Origin: Allodiplogaster sudhausi
Taxonomy: Eukaryota > Nematoda > Chromadorea > Rhabditida > Diplogasteridae
Assembly: GCA_945643635.1 (NCBI GenBank)
Contig: CALZFC010000298.1
Coordinates: 490,001-554,000 of the forward strand
DNA: 64,000 nt
Reading direction: 5' to 3'
In this document: positions 23,807-35,762 of the stretch, in pieces
Layout: every line of letters begins with the position of its first letter
Numbering within the stretch: the first letter of the stretch is position 1
The notes under the pieces: generated by a model
Told to the model about the DNA's origin: nothing
What the model saw: only the letters and a program-made list of their open reading frames with translations
The model's database searches: none
Position numbers and translations under genes: made by a program

Positions 23807-25789
23807 AGAGGGTGAGAGAGAGAGAGATAGAGAGAGAAGAGGGTGAGAGAGAGAGAGAGAGAGAAGAGGGTGAGAGAGAGAGAAGAGGGTGAGAGAGAGA
23901 GAGATAGAGAGAGAGAAGAGGGTGAGAGAGAGATAGAGAGAGAGAGAGATAGAGAGAGAAGAGGGTGAGAGAGATAGAGAGAGATAGAGAGAAGAGGGTG
24001 AGAGAGAGAGAGATAGAGAGAGAAGAGGGTGAGAGAGAGAGAGATAGAAAGAGAAGAGGGTGAGAGAGAGAGAAGAGGGTGAGAGAGAGAGAGATAGAGA
24101 GAGAAGAGGGTGAGAGAGAGAGAGATAGAGAGAGAAGAGGGTGAGAGAGAGAGAGAGAGAGAGAGATAGAGAGAGAGAGTAAGATAGAGAGAGAGAGTAA
24201 GATAGAGAGAGAGAAATTAATTGGGATCGAGGAAGAGTGTGAGAGAAAGAGAGTAATAAAGAGAGAGAAAGAGGAAGAGGGTGAGAGAAAGAGAGTGGTT
24301 GAGGATCTCTGTGTGGTCGAACGGCGTGCTGCTGGAGTACATCGAAGGGGAGCGTCGCTCGGAGACAGCCTTCTTCCCCATCCAGACCCTCCACTACTGC
24401 GCAGCTGTCCGTTACGTCAACGTCACGGGATATGCAGTGGAGGGTTTGTCTTTGATGGGGAGGAAGCATCTTGCAAGGCTTGGATTCTCAGGAGGCGGCG
24501 AGCGATTCTTGCCACTGGATTCCCCTTTCGCGAACATCCCCGAGTCACCGCATCCCCCCATCTTCGCAGCGATCATGCGCCGTACGAGTGGTGTTAAGGT
24601 AAAAAGAGTTAAACTTGGCAGTTCAAATAGATAACCTTTGCAAACCTGTTTGGAAATTTTAATTTTTTGAGTACTTAAAAATGTCAGCTACTTAGTGCGG
24701 TCAGAGAATCACTTAGTAGAAATTCTTTAGAAGGTTATCGTGATGCATTTAAATAAACGTTGTGCTCTGCTAGAACCCTTTTTTGGATGAACTTTCATTA
24801 CGACCCACTCGTTTGAGACGGAATAAATTGTGAAGAAAGAACTGTTAGTAGAGCAACTAAGAATGAGAAGGAATAAGTGAAGGTGCTGGAGTGCCACGGC
24901 TTCATCTGCACGAACAACAAGGCAGCGAACGCCCTCGTCCGCTGCTGCTTCCATGCCTACGCTGATTCCGTCTATCTCAGCATGGAGGACAAGCTGCCGG
25001 GCGTCAAGGGCGCCCCGGTACGTTCATCTACATATTTTTTAGCGTTTTCTATTAATTAATTTAACTCATAAAAATTTATTTCTTTGTAAACCCTGTATTG
25101 GAAATAAGAAATTTTTCCATTCAATTTTTTCAGGCAATCAAGGATGCAATAGCATCGGAGGCCGAACAGCGCCAGGTCCTCCCTCTGCTAGTCTTTTATT
25201 CGAGCAGCATGAGAACGCAGTCTTTTTATGAGTCTTCTTCATCTTTCACTCTCTCACTCCTTCATCACTATGCTATTATATTTTCAAAAGCCATAATTAT
25301 AATTCTTTAAATATAATTCCTTGCGGATTTGCAGCTCAGTCTTCCTGGCAGTCCGAGAAGCGACGCGTCTGGGGAAGCGACCGAGGAAGGCGATCTCACA
25401 CGAGAGGTGGGGAATGAAGAGTCTTTCTAATTATCATAACTTAACTTAATTAAAGAACTTTAGCAACTAGTGAAATATAATGAATTAATAAATTGATGGA
25501 GCAGAAAGATTATATGTTTGTTACTTCTTTCGCTCATCATCCATAATCTTGTTCTCTCTCTCTCTCTCGGTCTCTCTCTCTTTCTCCAATCTCTTAACAT
25601 TTTCTCATTCTATTTTCTGTCTCTCTCCAGGATCGTCGTGACTGGTCTCATAGACAACAAGGAGGGGAGTACGACACGGCGAGTATCTCTTCTTCAATGT
25701 TGAGAGGTGGCGGAGGGGGAAACACTCTCATCACAACCAATTCACGACGGCCGAAGAGAGGCACCGCCAGTGAGAATGGCAAGGGAATT

Positions 25790-25824
<35 letters not shown>

Positions 25825-25851
25825 TTTCTCTATTTCTCTCTCTCTCTCTCT

Positions 25852-25891
<40 letters not shown>

Positions 25892-26475
25892 GCTCTCTCT
25901 CTCTTTTCCTTCCATTCTTTCTTCTTTCTTCCTTCTTTCTTCCTTCTTTCTTTCTTCTTTCCTTTTACCACTTTTTTTTCTATCTTTTTGTTTTTCTTTT
26001 TGTACTTCTACGTCGTACACTGTCTCCCTCGATTTCTGTGTTCTAATTCTATCGCTATATTTGATTCTCTCTCTTCATTATATTCTTATGTACCTTCTTC
26101 TTTTTCTTTTTCTCTACCCCTTTCTCTCTCTCTAACTCTCTCTCTCTCTCTAACTCTCTCTTTCTCTAACTCTCTCTCTCTAACTCTCTCTTTCTCTAAC
26201 TCTCTCTCTATTCTTTGTATCATCATCCCGCCCCAAGAATTGACATTGCAACATGAATGACGATCCACCGTTCATTCGCGAGATGATAGCCGAGAGATAA
26301 GAAGAGGAAGATGGAAGGGTCAGGAAAGGTCGAAAGGGAAGGAGGTGGAATGACGAGTGGAGAGCATTATCTCTTCTTCATCTTTATCCATCTCTTCTCG
26401 CACTCTGAGATATCCGCAATCTCAGCCCAGCCAAGGCCACTGATTACGAATATCTTTGTGGAGATGGAGAAAGAG

Positions 26476-26511
<36 letters not shown>

Positions 26512-29153
26512 AGAGAAGAAAGAGACACCACGCCGCTCAAAGATTTATAGAAATGCTAGGTAAAAATAATGTTTGTAAAGGGAAAATGGACATGGAAAGG
26601 AAAAAATTCCCGGATTTAACGATCCAAACAAAAGATAAATAATTTTAAAATGGCAATCCTTAAAATGTCTTAATCTAGAGATTGTTGTTGCCTGCAGACA
26701 CACCTTCAGTCCGCGGAGGCGCTCTCCTTCCCTTCTTCGACCAGCGATCTCCTCGCATGCGAATGGTTGGCTCTGACTTCGATCTCTCCTGCATGGATCC
26801 AGACGACATCGATCACGACTTGCGTGCCAGGTTTCTTCTCTTTCTATTTCAGTTTCATTTTCTGCTTTAAGTGTTGTTTCTTAAAATCTTGACAATAAAT
26901 TCCCTCTGGTTATCCCTCTGCAGAGCACGCCATCTGCCTCCTCATCTGCTGCCGTCGCCGCTCGGGCCGATGCGCGCGCCGCCGCACTTCTTCCCGCCTC
27001 CGCCGCATCTCTTACCACCACGTACGGAGAAGGCCACGCCCACCCGTCCGGACAACAACAAATTCTTGAAAATTTCCCCTATTGAATTGCTTCCTCAAAA
27101 TGTAGTACAAAAATGCTCTGTAAACTTGAATCGAAACATGTTTTGCAGATATGCGGAATGGCGGCTCTCCTCAACAAGTACCACTACCAGGTAATTTAGA
27201 ACGGATTTCATCAAGTAAATTACTTTAAAACAATTAAAAATATTAGCCTAAAATACTAAAAATATTCAAATTTAGTGAAAGAATAAAAGATTTGAAGGAA
27301 TGATGTTCTTCCGCGGCCCTCCTCCGCAACACATTCTGCGCGGCCGTTTGCCGCCGCCGGGGACACATACTCTTCCGCCGGGTTGGGAGCGGCTTCCAGC
27401 TGTTTCCACTCTCACTTTATACATACATACATATGTAGTTGTAAATGTAAACAAGTGCAACCCAAAAGCTGCGTTCTTACTACTTCGCAATATTTGAAAT
27501 GATAGAATATTCCTAAATTTCCAGCAAGCCGAGCACCCCAGTGACGACTTAGTAAGTACGCTGTCTTGTTGTAGGCGCCCGAGGCGCGCCCCCGCCGGGC
27601 TTCTTCATGCCGCCTCCACCTGGCGCCTTCATGATGCCGCCACACGGCCGGATGCCTCCGCCGCCCTTTTTCCCTTTCCGCCACGCGCAATCGCCGGAAG
27701 GTATATACAAATTCAAATTCATATTGATTTTAAATGCATATTAATTTATAAAGAAATGGGTTATTATATCGATTATTTTCGGCAAATATAAAGAGATCTA
27801 ATCGTGGTGTCATATAGGAGGCGAGGGTCCGATCATAACGGGACCGGAGAGCGTTTACGGAACGATGCCGAGAGGAAGGCCCACGTCATTCGAAGAGCCT
27901 ATCGTCTCGGGGCATGCTTACTTTTTATTTACCTACTTGTTTTTATTGAACTCTTTCCGAATGTTAAGATTGACATGTGTATGTTTACAAATTATATAAA
28001 GAATTAGTCGCAGCATGTTCGGCCCGCCCGACGCGTCCTACGCGCCCGGGAACTACGCGCCCGAGCAATACGACGCTTACTACGACGCGTGCAGGCAAGT
28101 CGTGTGGCATCTTCCCATTTGCTCCGAATTTTTTTCAAATAGAATTATCATCATTTGATTCAGACGACCACGCCCGGCCACCGCAAGCAGCACGATGCGC
28201 ACAAAGGTGAGCTGTAGTCAGAATCACTCATAATACGAATTCAGTTCCGGTATCTTCTGTTTGCAGTTGTCATACACTTTTCAAAACACAAGTAGTATGC
28301 AAAGAGACTGTCGTATTTGCCGTCTGTTCATGCAATCTGAACTTTCACATTCTCATGTGTTAATTGAATAAACATTTTCTAATCGCGCGCTTAGAAACTG
28401 CAGATGGATGACTCATTTTCTTCCTCTCGGCGAGACTCCTCGTCCGTCTGGGATAATTACGAGGTACGCATTTACTACATATCTCAGTTTTTTTTCTTCT
28501 TTCATTTTTATAATACGAAAAGTTTGTTGTAAGTTGTAAAGAAGAAAAAAAAAGATTGTAGGCCGGAATCTACCGTCGAGCGCATCTGAATGAGAAAGCG
28601 TTCTCAACCACTCTACGCTCGGTAGAAGTGACTTTTATATCAAGAAATTATTTATATTTAAAAAAAGAATTAAGGTTACAATGGATTAAAATTAAATGAA
28701 AATAAACCATTAAATATTAGCAGGCGGATGGTCGAGATACGCTTCGTGGAGCAATGCGCCCCGAAGAGACGGATGTGCCGGAGAGGGCGGAGTACGGTAG
28801 AGTGCCTGAGCAGTCGCCGGCTGGACGACGTCGCCACTACGACAGCCCTTACGGGAGTGTTCAGAGGAACGGAGACAGCGAGGCACAGACAATCGAGACG
28901 GATGTCTGCTTTCTCACTAATTCACACATTTTGCTTCCATGTTTGTGCACGAAGAACGGCGCGATAACAGATACCTCATTTGTTTTGCTTTAAAACGACG
29001 AGTCTCTCCGTAATGCAGGTAATTCGTCCCGAGACGCCCCCGGCAGACTACGACTCAGTGGACGGGCTGCGAGTGCAGAAGCAGCCGAGGAATGGCACGC
29101 CGCGCTTGAACGGCGGCAGCACTCGGCCTCCGCAACCCACCGCCGCGTATTAA
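22597..29153 (+). CDS. PTB/PID-domain adaptor protein with long proline-rich tail
   Basis: About 18 exons were read by phase-consistent joins. Exon 1 (22597-22719) gives MAVESPVPVGSGF and then CRVLYIGSAVPTVTKDGLQ, the first strand of a phosphotyrosine-binding (PTB/PID) domain. Exon 2 (22833-22903) gives GIQQPLHRRYPVEQSPDTRG. Exons 24304-24443 and 24492-24599 give ISVWSNGVLLEYIEGERR, then FFPIQTLHYCAAVRYVNVTG and FANIPESPHPPIFAAIMRR. Exon 24886-25018 gives VLECHGFICTNNKAANALVR and the final helix CCFHAYADSVYL. The rest, to the TAA at 29151, is low-complexity: MPPPPGAF-type Pro/Met runs near 26930-27700, Tyr-rich YAPEQYDAYYDACR near 28050, and a basic Ser-rich end. PTB domains bind NPxY-like peptides or lipids, so this is probably a cytoplasmic scaffold. 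Intron 2 is a GA minisatellite; two introns seem to use GC donors (near 25784 and 28093). I cannot name an orthologue. Confidence 0.8.
22904..24303 (+). repeat. Minisatellite intron built from GGTGAGAGAGA / AAGAG units
   Basis: The whole 1,400-nt intron 2 of the PTB gene is a compound minisatellite. Its units read roughly AAGAGGGTGAGAGAGAGAG, with optional ATAGAGAG blocks, and dozens of copies run from 22905 to about 24150 before degrading to plain GA-rich sequence. The real donor (AGCTG|GTGAGAGAG) is itself a near-match to the unit, so each unit presents a GGTGAG donor-like motif. The acceptor is at 24301-24303 (GAG|GATCTC), next to GAGAG repeats and without a normal pyrimidine tract. Confidence 0.93.
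24444..24491 (+). other. 48-nt intron inside the PTB domain
   Basis: Removing 24444-24491 (GTTTGTC...ATTCTCAG) joins YAVEG to GGERFLPLDSPF in frame, which restores a continuous PTB domain. Left in, it would add 16 residues that look non-coding. It marks the lower size limit of introns in this window. Confidence 0.75.
25786..26215 (+). repeat. CT-rich intronic tract
   Basis: Long (CT)n runs with TTCC and TAACTCTC variants fill much of the intron after the exon that ends near 25784 in the PTB gene. Ser/Leu-rich frames here are repeat translations. Confidence 0.85.
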
Positions 29154-30382
29154 TCGGGGCCGTTAAATAGTCGGCCTTGAAAAGATTTCTCCCTTTCACA
29201 CTCCTCCCATGCCGATGCTCAGTTCATTCACTAGCCGATGATGACTGCCAGTGCTTTATCAAACAACGCACGATAGAGCAGACATATCAACAATGAGAAG
29301 AATGTAAGCACCTCACCTGAGCCTCCCTTCGTTCACGATAAATAGTCTGCTGCTCATTAAGCTATGTTTCTCTCTCTTTACAGTTAATGCTCATGTAAAG
29401 AAACAATGATTCTCTCCTTAACTCCGCTCATCATATTAACTGGATGCTCTGCACCTGCGTATATGATGAGCCGCCAAGATCAAGCGAAAATATTGATCAA
29501 TCTTTCTCTGCTCTATATTCTGTGGTTCATCTCAATCTTCTTCCAAAATCCTTTCTCGTTTAGAACCAAGTATTTCACTTCTATTAGAAATGAGAATCGG
29601 AGAAGAGTATCAAACGAAGCATTTCCTCTTTGCGTCGTCGCGTATGGCGCGGATTCCCATTAGACACATCCCCAGCCATAGCATATCCGAGAGGGTCTTA
29701 TGACACTTCCCATCCTTCGATATCACATTCTAACAACGGAATAATATTACTTTTATCTTCAACATCGCATACAAAGTATACTCATAAACACGATATTATG
29801 AAGAAAGGTGTGAACCTCCGTAGTACTTAAATTACAACTAAAAATAACTCTTTCATCACTTCAATAAAGCTGAAGCATGATGTTGCATGGAATGTACAGC
29901 GCAAACAATTCTAATAAAAACCTTCGCACAGAATGTAAGATGAAAATAATAATGAAGAAAGCTTTCGAATGCAACCAAGTCGGGAATCACTTGGTTCATA
30001 GCTTAAAATGGACCACCGAAAAGCACAAGGAAGGATTAATGAGGGAGAGCTTTTTCTTGCCTTATTCGTACAATTCATGCTAAAAATAGCTAATGTATTT
30101 CATTACATATTGATTAGGCTCGAAATATCGATTCCGATTTTTTTTCTAGGAAGGATGACTGAAAATATGTATAGGCAGTCGGCTTTTAAGCTTTGACTTG
30201 GTTTATATTCCAGCCCGCACTTTTAGTGCTTCTTAGAGACCTCGTAAGCATTCCATGATGCCATCTCATATAATGCATTATAAAGCTTCTTCCTGGGGCT
30301 AGAGTGGACCTATCAATAGCTATTCCATATGTTCCCTGCTTCCTGCCTGGATTCTCCCCCCAGTAGACATGACTAGCCTATC
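29154..30382. other. Convergent intergenic region, nothing recognised
   Basis: This stretch lies between the stop of the plus-strand PTB gene and the stop of the minus-strand KLHL18 homologue. It is AT-rich unique sequence and presumably contains both 3' UTRs. The short open frames here have no conserved motif. Confidence 0.55.
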
Positions 30383-30917
30383 TCATATGCCAGTCCTGGA
30401 GTGCTGGTGCAGCATCTCGGCAGGGATGGGCACAACTCCGACTGACACTCCGCCGGCGTGTCTGGGGAGACTGGCGACGAACTCCCAGCTGTCCGTCTCG
30501 CTGCAATACTTCTCGCAAGAGCTCAGATTTGTCTGGCCATCGAAGCTGGAATCGTGTCAAGATTGGGAGGCACATTTCGAAATGAAATTCGCTTCCACAC
30601 CCTCAATACGGGAACAATTAAAATCCTATAATTACGGCTCTTCGTTTTATTATGTCCTTGCTAATTCGATCTGTTCTCTCCGTCTCTCTGCTTCTCTCTC
30701 CCAATCTCCAGCTCTCTCTCTCTCCTCTCTCTCTTTCTCTAACCCTGCAACAGCGTAGAGTGAGCCGGCTGAAGAAGCGATGCTGGCGCGACATCTTCTT
30801 ACCAGCATAGGAGACACGTATCGCCACTGCTTCTTCTCTGGGTCGTAGCACTCCACCGACTTCAGGTACTGGTTGCCATCGTAGCTAAAGAGGGAGGGAT
30901 GGTGAGAGACGGAGAGT

Positions 30918-30958
<41 letters not shown>

Positions 30959-33900
30959 AAAGAGAGAAATAGCGAATGAAAAATTCAGAGACAGAAAGAG
31001 TGAGAGCGATAGAAAGAGGGAGATAGATAGAAACAGAGAGAGAGAGAGAAAGAGAGAAAGAGAGAGAGAGAGAGAGGGAAAGACAAGAGAGATAACAAGT
31101 GAAAAGAGGAGACCACAAGAAGAGGCACGAACGGAAATAAGAAATTGTACCAGTTTAAACGTCTGGTAGATTCAAAGAAAGAAGGGAAATATTGTGATGG
31201 CTTAATAAGTTGTCTAATGAATAATTGAATGTGCTTACCCTCCAGCTGCGTAGATCTTTCCCTTGAGAGCTGCAGCGCCCAGACGGCATCGCTTACTCAG
31301 CATCGGCTATAATAACAATCTTATATAAGGAGAACCTAAGTAAATAGAATATATTTAAAGTGAAACTGAATCTTTTGAGAAGAACGAGATAGCGATGTCT
31401 AGCAACTCTACTCCTTCATGTATATGGTCTTTACACTTCTGCTGCGTTATAACTATGCTTGACAAGAAGGCATTGATAGTATGAGCCTTTTCCTGTTTAG
31501 CGCATGAACAACTCAATTACTGTTCAGTGGAAATTAATATGAAAGTATGCAGAAAAAACTCTTGCATAAAAAAGAAGAACCCTGACCGGAATGCTTTCCC
31601 ACTCGCCCTTCTCGATGCTGAAACGTTCCGCTGATGAGAAAATGGACATGCCGTCGTGGCCGCCGAGAACTGAAGGCATTGAAATTACAGATTCACACAT
31701 GGCGGGAATATATTAGGGTCCCAGGAAGAAGATGGGCATACTGTAGATGTATCCGTCGAGAACGGCGACTCCGGAAGCGCTGCGTTGCTTGCTCATCGGT
31801 GCTTCGTCCGTCCAAACACCTGCATGTTAATAGAAATGACCGGCCTCAAATTCATATATTTCAAGCCACTTTGCTAAATTAAAACTTTGATATAAATTTT
31901 GGGAATTTTGCAAAAAGTAAATTGTTATTTAGATCATATGTAATCTACATGTTGTTCGATCTCTGACTCTGTGAGTCAACATGTGTGTTGGTAGATAGCA
32001 ATTAGTGCTGCCTCTCTCTCGTAACCGTTGGCATAGATCATCCCGGCAGAGGCCACTCACTCCCAGTGTTACTCCATTGCTCTACCACCTTTCCCTCGCT
32101 GGACGGACACAACATAAATAAATATGTAGTTCTCTCAAAACACATCAAACTTTGAAAGAACATTAGCACATTACTAAATGGTCAGGAATACCTTTTATTG
32201 AGCAATATACTTCAACACACGAGAGGGATGAGATTCCATCATAGCCACCACACACGAATCTGAAACGAAGGAAATATTTTTTTTAATGAAAAAAAGACAC
32301 TGTAAAGACAAAGAAAAAAAAGGAAAGGCATAAAAGGCTAACAGTTTTCCATCCAGAAATGCAGCGGCCATTGCTGAGCGCTTGCGTTGCAGTGATGGTA
32401 ACTGAAGCATCAAATCGTTCGGAACACATCAACTGGGATTGGTCTTTTTATATACTTTATTCCTCTTGTAGGCTTAATGTTCAACAGGATCCAATATAAT
32501 ACACCAATAAGAATATAAAAAAAACCTACCGTAATCCACTCGTTCGTGACAGTGTCAAAGCATTCGGCTGTAGTCAGCCGATTCTCACCGTCGAACCCAC
32601 CGATTGCGTATACCTGGATATTTACTACATTTGTATACTAATAGTTAAAGAAATAATGAAGAATAATCAGAGGGAAAAGGGTGGTTCGAGATTCCCCCAA
32701 AAGTGGGTGAGTGAGGAAAAAAGGAAGGTAGGAAATGTAGTAACCAATTTTTTGATCAAAAACTGAATGTGGCAGTGCCCCCAAAAAAGGGTGGATGCTC
32801 CGTTTCGGACCTGCTTTATCCTGGGCATAATTACATGAAGTGTTAACCTTTCGATCGTGGACAGCCACGCCGAGCCGACTGCGCATTCCAGTCATTGGCT
32901 TGCTGTCACTCCAAGTCTTCGTGATGGAATCGAAGACCTCGACCAGCGAAGGGCCATGGCGGGGGTGGCTGCCACTCACGGGGATGCCGCCTGAACACAT
33001 CTCATTCACTTCTTCATCTGTTCAAGGTTACACGAAAATGAGCATACCAAGGACGAAGATAAGACCAGGAATGTCATGGCAGTAACGGGCTCTTGTACGG
33101 AAACTCTTCAGAAGGCAACGTCGCTCAGGAAGCTGATGGTAGTCCTTAAACAACCATTTCTTTTAATCGCTTAATCTTAGTTTAGTAAAGTACAAAAAAA
33201 AAGCCTTGCATCAGAAGACGGTTGTTTTCATAAACGACGCATCTTAACAATATCACCCCAAGTACACATTTTCTTTCTCTCTCGTTGTCAGAACATACAG
33301 GTTACATCTTGCTGATATATTAAATAGAATGATTCAATTGATATAACCTTGGCCTCGTCCACAAGATCTCGACAAGCAATATCGGACTTGACAATGTCAT
33401 TGGTGGAGACAGCGTCCGCGAGGAAGGACGGCTGCAGGAGCGGAAGGCGAACACACGACAGGACTCTGCGATCAAATTGCTTTCCTAATCCATCTTTCTC
33501 TTCAAAATGACACAACAGTTAATATAGATTATCAGTGATTGTAGAATATCTCAAGGAAAATTGTTCCAAGAATCCAATAATGTATAAAGGTAAATAGCAA
33601 TATGCCCATTACGGTATACCACAACTACCGTACTTGGGAGCAAAGACTCGCCGCTTCACGTCGTGCATGATCCATCGCATTGCTGCTTCGAAGACCTGAA
33701 CAAGCAATTTATAACATACTTCGAAAACAGGGAACATACAATGGAATGCTTTGACGTCTGCAATATGACAAAACCCCGTTGAGGACTATTCAAAATTCAG
33801 TGGATGTGCTTATCCTAAGCTAAAGATTACCAGACCAACGATTTTATTTCTAAATTCGTCCAGCCTTCTCTTCGCTCTCTCTCTCTTTCTGTCCCATACT

Positions 33901-34067
33901 CTTCTTGCTCTCCCTCTCTCTCTCTCTGCCCCATACTATTCTTGCTCTCTCTCTCTGTCCCATACTATTCTTGCTCTCTCTCTCTCTCGCTCTCTCTCTC
34001 TCTGGCCCATACTCTTCTTGCTCTCTCTCTCTCTCGCTCTCTCTCTCTCTGCACCATACTCTTCTTG

Positions 34068-34101
<34 letters not shown>

Positions 34102-35762
34102 CATCCTCTTTCTCACCTGTTCCTCTCCTTCGATGTAGAGCTCATCCTGACTGAGAATGCTTAGGAGATCGTCGAGATCCATTTCAACAAAGTCAGGAGT
34201 CGAGGCAACGATAACAAAATGCTTCTGAAATCTATTATACAGCTTTTTTTACACAAATATATACAAAAAAATTTATACTTTCAAGAAGCTATTTGACTGT
34301 TTCAAAAAAGAAAAAGAAATCATACATTGTTTTACTATTGTTTTTAAGAAGTTGAATGGCTACAGTAACCTGAATGAATCGTGCTGAGACTGCCTGGATG
34401 GCGGTGTAGCCGAGAGAGAGGCAGAAGAGATGAGTTGCAATGACATTCGAAGGGGCCAGCCGTTGACGCAGAAACTTGGCTCCCTCGTCGAGGACATCAA
34501 CCTTCAGTGTCATCGCGACAGTTAACAGTTATTAAATACAAATTACTAATTAGAGGATAACCTTACGCTAATAACAAATCAAAAATCTTTAATAGAAACC
34601 GGTTCGTGTACGAAAATAGTTTCAAGGAAATTTTTAAGAGTACGAAATGTATAGCAAAAAATATATAAAAATAAAGAATTATGAGTGCCCAACCGAACTA
34701 ATAAAATGATAAATAAAGATACCATTTTTCAAGAAGTTGGCAGCAATCATAACGTTCTGGACGTTCATGGTGGAAATGGTTATCTTTGCCGTGTAAGCAT
34801 AGTCGATGAGCAATGACATCGTCTCGTAGTCAACTTCTGCCATCAATTATTTTTCTGTTTCATTTTTACCTGCCATCAATTATTTTTCTGTTTCATTTTT
34901 ACATCTTCGTAAAATGAAGAATCGCCGCGGAGAGTGTCAATTTTCAATAATTCGTAACAAAAACAGCGAGCAAAAATTCATTACTTTTAGACTCAAAACT
35001 GTGGCATGAGAAAGCAAAATAACATACAATTTTGAACAAAAGAACAACAGATTATTCATACCGTGAACATGGACTTCCTGTTGGGTCGCTTCAATCATAT
35101 CAGTCGAGAACATGGCGCGGAAGAAAGGAATGCGGCCAGAGAGAACAATCTGAATAGATATTAAAAGATATTCCCCTTCCAGGGAATGAAAGGGTTGCCG
35201 AATTCTGGCACCCCCTTCCCTCCTTGTTTTCGTAGCCCCTGAATTACCCAGACTATTTTTGAAGAGATTTTGTTTCTCACGCAAATTCGTTTACTGAATT
35301 CGAAAGAGAGAAAGAGGGAAAATTGCGGATTTTAACTATCCCACCCTGTTTTTCGACCTCATTTTTCGCCTATTCCACCCTATTCTGAAAGAAGACCCAG
35401 TAAATCTTTTATTCCCAGTCTCTATTAGTCCGAAAATGCCGAATTAAAAAGGCATATGTCCTATGTTATTACAAAAGGATAATATAGATTTTTTTCAGTC
35501 TTAGAAATAAAATAGGTCCCTGACACGATGGGCGCTGAGACGTCTGCCATCGACGATAACAACGACATCGCAGAGTTGGCCGCAGCGGCGGAACTCGTTG
35601 AACACCACGGAAGCCTACAGAAGATATTACATCCCAAACATTCTTTTTTTTCTTCTTCAGATATCACCAGACAGACACCAGACTTCTTAAAAAAAAGAAA
35701 GGGAATATGTAAAATAAAAGTGTAACATCAGGAAGTTTGTCAGAGTGCTCCGCCGTGTGCAT
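30383..35762 (-). CDS. KLHL18 homologue, BTB-BACK-kelch cullin-3 adaptor
   Basis: Read on the minus strand in many exons. The start at 35762 gives MHTAEHSDKLPD. The BTB domain follows at about 35612-35530 (FNEFRRCGQLCDVVVIVDGR), 35150-35063 (SGRIPFFRAMFSTDMIEATQ) and 34845-34735. BACK-domain exons lie at 34505-34372, 34225-34120 (LLSILSQDELYIEGEEQ), 33695-33635 and 33485-33350 (ending CRDLVDEAK). Then come DYHQLPERRCLLKSFRTRAR (near 33135) and about six kelch repeats, for example VYAIGGFDGENRLTTAECFD near 32613, VLGGHDGMSIFSSAERF near 31670, SYDGNQYLKSVECYDP near 30882 and FDGQTNLSSCEKYCSETDSW near 30550, with the stop at 30385-30383. The DLVDEAKDYH..PERR linker and the GGV.VGV.P ending match KLHL18 better than other KLHL families. 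Such proteins recruit substrates to CUL3 ubiquitin ligases. The kelch exon near 32040 (VASAGMIYANG) has an unclear boundary. Several introns carry GA/CT tracts. Confidence 0.88.
30898..31085. repeat. GA/CT tract in a KLHL18 intron
   Basis: Plus-strand (GA)n, which is (CT)n on the sense strand of the gene. It lies directly upstream of the acceptor of the kelch exon that begins near 30885, where a pyrimidine tract is expected. Confidence 0.85.
33868..34108. repeat. CT minisatellite in a KLHL18 intron
   Basis: The motif CCCATACTCTTCTTGCTCTC recurs about five times, separated by CT runs of varying length (near 33892, 33930, 33958, 34006, 34052). On the sense strand it starts just after the donor CAG|GTGAGAAAGAGG, so it is GA-rich and grows away from the 5' splice site. 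Confidence 0.85.

Noticed and set aside
22700..24469. 589-residue minus-strand open frame of Ser/Leu/Pro repeats
   Set aside because: It is the translation of the GA minisatellite intron of the PTB gene on the opposite strand, not a protein.
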